DNA of 64,000 nucleotides, from contig CM082580.2 in the NCBI GenBank assembly GCA_040954595.2, positions 1,860,001 to 1,924,000 of the forward strand, read 5' to 3'. Positions within the stretch are counted from its first letter, which is position 1, and the number at the start of each line of letters is the position of its first letter. Source of the DNA: Balanoglossus misakiensis. Lineage: Eukaryota; Hemichordata. The translations under genes and the position numbers were made by a program. A model generated the notes under the pieces. It searched no databases and had not been told where the DNA came from. It saw only the letters and a program-made list of their open reading frames with translations. This document shows, one piece after another, positions 57,867-64,000 of this stretch.

Positions 57867-59331
57867 TTAAAGGTACAATTTTATGAGCTGCAACTGGATA
57901 AAAAAATTAAAGTTTTAAATAATCTCATATATACTTTTAATTATGTCTATTAAATGATATTTCATGATGATATATCAAGCTCAACACTTACCGTATATTC
58001 TCACAAATAAGCGCCACTTTTTAACCATTTCAAATTTTGGTGGCACCTAAACAAAGGCAGAAATGAGTCTTTCAAGAACCGGTGGCGCTTTTTCATGGGT
58101 CGCCCTGTATATATATACTGTACCCTGTTAATTCATATGCAAATGATTTGGGACGTTCCAATGAGTGTTCTCCTAAGGGGGTGTCCGCAGTGAATGAATG
58201 GCTGTTTCGAAGTCATATGTAAAGTTTTAACATTTGCTATTCAAATACAGTCAGTTCAATGTATTGTCTAATAAATATTCCAGAAATAAAAAGTTGTCAA
58301 CGAAGTGAATACTACGAGCAGCATTACAGTATGCTGGCTGAACCATCAACAAAATCTACTGACGTATAGTGGTTTAGTCCAAGTGCGTCTTTGTAATCAC
58401 ATGCTCTCACACATGTAAGGTCAAGCAAGGTTGCGTGAATACTCACTTTGCGTGAATATTCATGAGAAAATTAATACCGCAAACATTCACAACTTGAAAC
58501 TAGTCCTATTATTTCAAAGCCCTGGCCATATGGTCAAACTTGGGTGGTAGTGCCGGTAACGTAAGCGGGTGCCGATCGATCGACAGGAAAAAGACAAGTG
58601 TCTAGACGCCCGGCACCTGTGTCTTTTGCAGTGAATAATAATTTACATAAATTAGGAGGTTGACATGTGCCCAATTTCATCTTGTAAATAAATAGCACAT
58701 CAGCCCAAAGCATGCATTGTCTGCTCAGGGCAATTATTATTCACGCAGCAGGCCCCCGTTGATTTTGACAAAATCCCTAAACCCTGGTAGTACTTGCCAT
58801 GATTCACGTACGTCCACACACCTCAAAAAAAAAAAAAAATTCCTGGCACTTAATTTTCAGTAAAAAGTAGCAAAGTCAGGTATCACTGGCGCCTAATCAT
58901 GGGTGGCGCTTAATTGCGAGAATATACGGTATTTATGACAAAATGGCCAAAAAGTAAAGAAAAACGAAAATTCCTGCAATTGTTAAAACAGTGCAATATT
59001 ACAATGAAAAAGGAAAATATAATGTCACAGCAGTGTACATATACTTCCATGAGCTCAAGTGGATGAGATCATGTTTTGTTTATGAAGTTTCACAACCGGA
59101 AATGCAACATTTTCATTGTTACTTGCTTTTTCCCAGGGTGACGGCCATATTTGCTTGCGGCAAAGCTTTATCATTTATCTGGTTAAAACTTGCATATGCA
59201 CTCATATTTAGGGTTTATAATGCTTGTGTAACAGTATAGTTCACTGCCTTCATCTGCATGGACTAATGGTAGTGCAGTTTGAAACAAAAATTATGATAAT
59301 TATCCCAAAAGTTGCAGCTTATGTGCTTTAA
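57867..59331 (+). mobile_element. TTAA-type element interrupted by a second element
   Basis: Left TTAAAGGTACAATTTTATGA and right GTTGCAGCTTATGTGCTTTA with final A: an imperfect inverted repeat with TTAA at both edges. The body is collinear with the reverse complement of 37780-38058, which lacks the 57991-58929 insert. Confidence 0.78.
57991..58929 (-). mobile_element. TA-flanked element with CCGTATATTCTC ends, copy B
   Basis: 939 bp, the reverse complement of 54147-55089 with a few percent difference, flanked by TA at 57989-57990 and 58930-58931. It is inserted in the TTAA-type element. Together with copy A it makes a long inverted repeat spaced 2.9 kb apart. Confidence 0.92.
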
Positions 59332-59613
59332 TCATTCTATTTATTTCAAGTTCATTATTGGTCATTACTGTAGGTTCTGCTCATTACAAGTTTTAGAAAC
59401 ACCTGTGTTTTGTTGGCACATGATTCAACATTACACACAACATGCGTCCCTTTTGTGTAGTAGACAATATTATTGTTTTGGGATGATTTACAACTATATG
59501 CACAGATTCAGTGTGTAAGGTTGGCTGATCCAGAGTTTAAACTCAAAATGGTTCAATTATACCAACAAAAAACCAGGATGTAAAGGTCACACAGGGGTCA
59601 AGATTCACCATAC

Positions 59614-59732
59614 CTTTCCACCACGTTTTCAACACTCTGGCTTTTCGGCTGAAAGCGGCCAGTGCCTCATCCATTTGTTCGAATTGTTGGTGGTAGTCGT
59701 TCTTGTTTTTTTCATGCTGCAGATTATCCCAG
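59614..59732 (-). CDS. Candidate host-gene exon (downstream of 61322-61516)
   Basis: On minus: acceptor CTTTCAG|CTGGG, 119 nt, donor AAAG|GTATGG. The frame encodes WDNLQHEKNKNDYHQQFEQM then DEALAAFSRKARVLKTWWK, a charged, helix-prone segment. Its first base completes the codon left by the exon at 61322-61516, so the two join in phase. Gene family not recognised; coiled-coil composition suggests a cytoskeletal or scaffold protein (inference). Downstream exons were not found in the next kilobases. Confidence 0.5.
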
Positions 59733-60209
59733 CTGAAAGATACCCAAGACATTACAACATTAGAGATACTGTAAAACATGTTATTTTCGTGAGTTGAAAT
59801 TTTTCGTGACATCGAAAGAGGCCACTGTTACGCGAGAGTTAATTTTCGCGCTCTCATGCAAATTGTTCTTTCACAATTATATTTCGCGTATTTTTTGCTC
59901 TCCCGTATTTTGCTTAAATTTATTACTCGCGAAAATAACCTGTTCTCACACTCCTGGCACGCTGGGTGTGTAAGAACAAAGTGTGAGAACAATTTGTTCT
60001 CACACTCTCACTGAATTGAAAGCTGTATATGACGCGAGGGCTGATTGGTTGACAAAGCGTTATTTTGCTAGGCGCGCTAAAAGTTATCCAATGGCACGAT
60101 GTGTATGACAGGAACAGAGACTACAACGTGCCCCCAGACGACAGTTCCAGCGTCATTTATTCAATGTTTTTAACGAATTTGGCTAATTTGTGACCGTGTG
60201 AGAAAAATA
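59733..60209. other. Intronic or intergenic stretch
   Basis: Contains repeated TGTTCTCACACT / AGTGTGAGAACA motifs at about 59939-60010. Nothing coding. Confidence 0.35.
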
Positions 60210-60310
60210 ATCTCACACACCAAGGACCTGGGATCATATTTCTCACACTCGTCGGGAAAATCCCCAACTCGTGTGAGAAATACGATCCCAGGTCCTTGGG
60301 AGTGTGAGAT
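60210..60310. repeat. Palindrome with CGAG-N-CGAG apex (d, inverse)
   Basis: ATCTCACACACCAAGGACCT pairs with its inverse ending at 60310. On minus the apex reads CACGAGTTGGGGATTTTCCC then GACGAGTG. The stem is about 40 bp. Confidence 0.85.
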
Positions 60311-61321
60311 TCTATTGTTCCACAGTAGTTGATAGTATGCACAAGACTCATGGGCCCAAACTGACTCATATTTCAGCAATTTACGGGTTATTTTCAGTGA
60401 TTTCCAAAATTGTTAGACACGTATGTGCACCCTCTTCAAGAAACTGCCACATTCTTGGTATATACACACAAAAATGAAAGCTAAGACATTATTGAAAAAG
60501 ACGCAATTTAAAAGATGGTGGTTTGATCCAAATATGTTTTTTTCAAAAGTCTGGCCAATATACAAACAAACGGGTGGCCCCTGATGAGAAAATGCAATGG
60601 ACCATATTGGCCCCTACATGCCAACAACAATTCAAATTCTGGGTCAGCACTACTGTAATATTTGCAGACACCTTTTCAATTTTGGTGGACCCAATTTTCA
60701 TTTGTATGGACCCAATATATACAAAATTTGGCTGAGGCGTTTTGCAGCCAGACCACGTTATTTTTTTTTTCATTTGGGTGCAATTTGACGACCTCATCCG
60801 TATTTTCCTGGGTGATGCAACAACTCTGTCCACAACTCAGAGCATTTTCACTGCTTTAATTCCTTTTTTTTACAATTAGTGACTGTTGACAAAATTACTA
60901 CCACATAATTAGACCGTTTGATTTTGGTTGGCAGAAAAAGTCTAAGACCATGTTCCTTTTGGGTGTACATTATTTTTGAACTGCTTGAGGCTGGGCCGAC
61001 CAGTCATGCAGTACATGATGACTACAATACTGTCATGAGATACCACATGTACAATGTGCAAATCTTATGAGTGTGCTCTGATTGAAATGAAAATTGTGTC
61101 CTGCAAAATATAATGGGCCATCGGAAGCAGAAAGAGGTCTGCAATACTTATGACCATAAGACCCTTCTCTGCTTGGGATGGCCCAAATGTGACTGCAATA
61201 TTAGAGTACATACCACATAATCAGACCGCTGAATTTTTGTTGGCAGAAAGGTGCCACTGTAGTATATCATGTACCGGTATATTCAACTTTACAAATATAT
61301 CCAAGTGTACGCCACACCTAC
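60311..61321. other. Likely intron of the minus-strand candidate gene
   Basis: No motif or repeat boundary recognised; overlapping short ORFs on both strands (60523-60859) are unsupported. Confidence 0.3.
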
Positions 61322-61516
61322 CTTGTCTCCTGCTGGAGTGTTTCAAACGTTTGCGCCAATTTCGTGAAATCCATCAACATGGCCTCATTCTGTTCAATCT
61401 AATTGGATTTTTAATCGTGCTTGTTGCTTAAGAAGAAGCATTTTACGGCTACAGAAGATCTCTGTTACTTCTTCTATCGTGAAATTATCTTTGGCGTGTT
61501 GACTCTTGTGCAGAAC
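61322..61516 (-). CDS. Candidate host-gene exon with one-base frame slip
   Basis: On minus: acceptor with pyrimidine tract CCTCAG|GTTCTG, donor ACAAG|GTAGGT. The first part reads SQHAKDNFTIEEVTEIFCSR then KMLLLKQQARLKIQL; the second IEQNEAMLMDFTKLAQTFET then LQQET. They lie in frames one base apart near 61397 (TTAG|ATT), so either a single-base insertion has broken it or the sequence has an error. Using the second frame, the exon joins in phase to 59614-59732. Helical, charged composition; family not recognised. Confidence 0.5.
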
Positions 61517-61724
61517 CTGAGGAAAAAAAAAATAGTGTAAAATATTGCCTGTAGAAGAGGTGTTTCCAGTAGTCTCGTTCCTGGCTGTGTCAGCTAAAAG
61601 GCAAGGGTCAGGTATGGGCTGCCGTCTTGCACAAATTTCTGTCCAGCCATGCCCAAGATGACTGCTTCCAACGTTTGCACACAGGTACTGTCAAAGTCAG
61701 GTGCACCACACAAAATCCATCCAT

Positions 61725-61856
61725 CCATCCTATCCATCCATCCATACATACATACATACATACATACATACATACATACATACATACATACACGCAGTAT
61801 GCACGCACGCACACGCACATGCACGCACGCACATACAAACATACATACATACATAC
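61725..61856 (+). repeat. CCAT/CATA/CACG microsatellite
   Basis: CCATC repeats, then CATA repeats, then GCAC-rich repeats and CATA again up to 61856. The Ile/His/Thr and Cys/Met/Tyr/Val ORFs on both strands are artefacts. Confidence 0.95.
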
Positions 61857-62282
61857 CAGGGCTTGCGTTTGATATTTAATTTTTTACATACAGTGCACGC
61901 AAAGAGCCAAAAAAATTTGCGTGAAATTGTATTTGAATTACGTGCAACAAAATAGCGATAGACAAAGCAGGCTTTCAGATAATGAGTTTTCCCTTCATGT
62001 CTAGACGGTCCAACACAAAAAAAATCTTTAAGGAAAATGACCGGGAAGCCCTACTTACTTTTTATATCTAATGGTTTCTGCGTGCATAAATTATAGGGCC
62101 GACACGTGCCAAGTTTGTGGCCTGGGTTACCGCACGTACATCACTGTGCGTCCTGCTACAGCATACAAGCGCGCGTACGCGTATATGTGTACAGGGCGCC
62201 CAACCGACCAACCTTGAAAAGGCACCCCGTATAGCCCATCCCTTACGAAAAAATAAGGCTTCTGGCGAACAGTTGTGGTAAA

Positions 62283-62606
62283 CTTGCCGCAACTTTGCGG
62301 CACATATACCGCAACTGTTTGCGGCGCACGCGCGGCTAATGCATATTTTCGCATGCAAATGAGCTGTTGCGGCGCATAGTTGCGGTAAACATACCGCAAC
62401 TTTGTGGCACATATGCGGCACGTATGCCAAAACGGGTTTGCGGCGTACATGCCGCAAAATCTGACCTCTTGCAACTTTGCGGCGCATATACCGCAACTGT
62501 TTGCGGCGCACGCGCGGCCAATGCATATTTTCGCATGCAAATGAGCTGTTGCGGCGCACAGTTGCGGTAAACATACCGCAACTTTGCGGCACATATGCCG
62601 CAAATT
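62283..62606. repeat. TTGCGG/CCGCAA motif cluster with ~182-bp direct repeat
   Basis: CAACTTTGCGGCACATATAC at about 62290 recurs at about 62472. Each unit also has TTTGCGGCGCACGCGCGGC and TTCGCATGCAAATGAGCTGT. Many short palindromes such as TTGCGGCACATATGCCGCAA-type occur. ORFs of 158-174 codons across it (rich in Arg, Cys, Ala, Val) are repeat-derived. Confidence 0.85.
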
Positions 62607-62935
62607 ATGACCTCTTGTTAATACATGTAATTAATCCCTACTGTGGCCCCTTCCTAGCTACCAGCCACCCGTGAAAAGAATTGCCAATCTATCCATTCTA
62701 TTCTGAAGTATCTTGGTTCAGCAAATCTTAATTCTCATGTGAATTTGGTGTGTCATATTCATACATGTACTTCCCATAAGGAGAGTTATCCCAAGTATAT
62801 TCAACAGGCTTAGACAAAACATCCTTTCTTTGTGAAATTGTGACCCTCATTGTTTATTTCAACAGCAGGCATTATTTTATAGTTATCTCAAGTGATTCAA
62901 CTACCACAGAAACCAACAAAATTTAGAAAACTCAC

Positions 62936-63039
62936 CCAGCTGTATACATGTCATTGCAATGCTCTTGTCTCAAGTGTCCTCTTACTGGTATATGTCTTGG
63001 ATCAACACCAGAGTTTTTCTTTTGCAGATACTTTTCCAT
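62936..63039 (-). CDS. Possible first exon (low support)
   Basis: On minus: ATG at 63039 in good context (TAAATGG), 34 codons reading MEKYLQKKNSGVDPRHIPVR then GHLRQEHCNDMYTA, and a strong donor (CTGG|GTGAGT). Its phase does not join directly to 61322-61516, and it sits inside the putative 61857-63779 element. It could be an exon of a different gene, a captured exon or chance. Confidence 0.25.
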
Positions 63040-63339
63040 TTAGTCTGACTTTAAGTACAAGATTATGACAATCATCCTCAGGAAATTGTTCAAACTACTG
63101 ACCTCTGGTAATGCACAAATATCGCTACCACAGTATTCAAGTGAAGCAGCTTCCAGCTGTATGGATTGGTGACATCAAATTCATGGTTTTTGATGGGCAT
63201 AGAGATCCCAGTGTAACCTTACACAATCAAAATGTCCGCCTAAATGAAATCAGCCTCATTCTCGTTTCTGCACATGTCACCAAAAAGTAATTATTAACTA
63301 GCTGAGCATTCAAATTATGTTAATTGAACTTTCTGGCAT

Positions 63340-63640
63340 ATATACCACAACCGTGCCGCAACAGACTCCACTGATCACGAGATAATATCAAACTCCCTGT
63401 TTACTTTACTTTTGCGGTATATGCGCCGCAAAAGGCTCCACTGATCACCAGTAGTACAAGACACTCTGTGTTTACTTAAATGTTGCGGCATACGTGCCGC
63501 AAAAGTCTTGACTGATCGCCAGAAGTGTGCCGGTACTGGCGATCATCGGCGATTAGTCGCCACAAAGTTGCGGTCAGAAATTAGCGTGCCGCACATGTGC
63601 CGCAACTTCGCCGCATGTTTGCCGCAAGAAAACAACTTCG
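63340..63640. repeat. Second TTGCGG/CCGCAA motif cluster
   Basis: TTGCGGTATATGCGCCGCAA, TTGCGGCATACGTGCCGCAA and GCCGCACATGTGCCGCAACT recur with ACTGATC spacers. It mirrors 62283-62606 near the other end of the element. Confidence 0.85.
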
Positions 63641-63779
63641 TAAGGGATTAGCCTCGCTAGATGTTATCTTTCAATGGATTTTTTTTGCGTACATGTCACG
63701 CAACTGTGACAAAATATTTGCGCACACACATTGTAGTTTTGCGTGAAAACGCAAGAAATAGACGTGAACGCGAGCCCTG

Positions 63780-63943
63780 CATACATACATACATACATAC
63801 ATATGCATGCAGAATGCATGCATGCATACATACATACATACATACATACATACATACATACATACATACATACATACATACATACATACAAACATACATA
63901 TGCATGCAGCATGCATGCATGCATACATACATACATACATACA

Positions 63944-63974
<31 letters not shown>

Positions 63975-64000
63975 GCATGCAGCATGCATGCATGCATACA
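63780..64000 (+). repeat. CATA microsatellite with ATGCATGC interruptions
   Basis: Long CATA runs with ATATGCATGCAGCATGCATG inserts. It runs off the window end. Cys/Met/Tyr/Val ORFs on minus are artefacts. Confidence 0.95.

Larger units (their letters stand above)
61857..63779. mobile_element. hAT-like non-autonomous element inside a CATA microsatellite
   Basis: The left end CAGGGCTTGCGTTTGA and right end CGTGAACGCGAGCCCTG form inverted termini. CATA repeats abut both outer edges, so insertion split one microsatellite or the ends spread with it. CAGGG-type ends are hAT-like, but the target duplication cannot be read within the repeat. Both subterminal regions are packed with TTGCGG/CCGCAA motifs. 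Alternatively these may be two separate ends; the exon-like stretch at 62936-63039 lies inside. Confidence 0.6.

Noticed and set aside
62068-62603. ORFs of 158-174 codons on minus
   Set aside because: Derived from the TTGCGG/CCGCAA repeat cluster; internally repetitive and overlapping in several frames.
61594-63997. Cys/Met/Tyr/Val and His/Ile/Thr ORFs near the right end
   Set aside because: Translations of CATA and CCAT microsatellites.

Overview
This is eukaryotic, metazoan-type DNA. It has GT-AG introns, several non-LTR retrotransposon (LINE) relics, many cut-and-paste DNA transposons and MITEs, long microsatellites, and almost no dense coding. The mix of TTAA-, TA- and TTA-flanked MITEs, CR1-like and Rex1/Babar-like LINEs and HECT/integrase transposon genes suggests a marine invertebrate (hemichordate, echinoderm or cephalochordate type). 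I cannot name the species. No rRNA or tRNA gene, CRISPR array or prokaryotic operon was seen.

The centrepiece is an 8,864-bp DNA transposon at 11142-20005. It has terminal inverted repeats beginning TATGGAAAGCC, an identical 6-bp target duplication (ATTTTA) on each side, and subterminal arrays of a 42-bp repeat. It carries two convergent genes. On + is a seven-exon gene (11577-16364) for a HECT-type E3 ubiquitin-ligase-like protein with a SAM-like N-terminus and a C2HC finger. On - is a DDE integrase-type transposase (19161-17791) with SAM-like, helix-turn-helix and DD34E regions, broken by a single in-frame TGA. The termini, 6-bp duplication and integrase type match what I recall of the IS3EU superfamily. 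The element landed inside the reverse transcriptase of a LINE. The LINE reading frame stops at the left duplication and resumes exactly at the right one.

Layout. 0-5 kb: a foldback element and a recent 1,639-bp tandem duplication. 6-11 kb: G-tract MITEs and G-rich tandem units. 11-20 kb: the LINE with the HECT/integrase transposon nested in it, with further foldbacks and MITEs in its introns. 21-25.4 kb: a TTAA palindrome, then a 3-kb TTA-flanked G-tract element that contains another G-tract MITE and two palindromes. 29-31 kb: two LINE relics. 32.5-33.3 kb: microsatellites. 33.7-39 kb: an unrecognised ORF, palindromes and a 1.5-kb foldback. 39.5-44.6 kb: MITEs, a dead Tc1/mariner transposon, a LINE tail and a TTAA element. 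48.3-53.5 kb: a perfect-period minisatellite of 60 x 87 bp whose two very long ORFs are artefacts. 54-59 kb: two inverted ~940-bp TA-flanked elements, one nested in a TTAA element. 59.6-61.5 kb: two minus-strand exons with matching splice phase, the best candidate for an ordinary host gene. 61.9-63.8 kb: an element with dense TTGCGG/CCGCAA motifs inside a CATA microsatellite.

Inactivating changes in the transposon genes are mainly CGA-to-TGA, CAG-to-TAG and TGG-to-TGA, which suggests CpG methylation and deamination. Most short ORFs in the window are chance frames in repeats and are not annotated.
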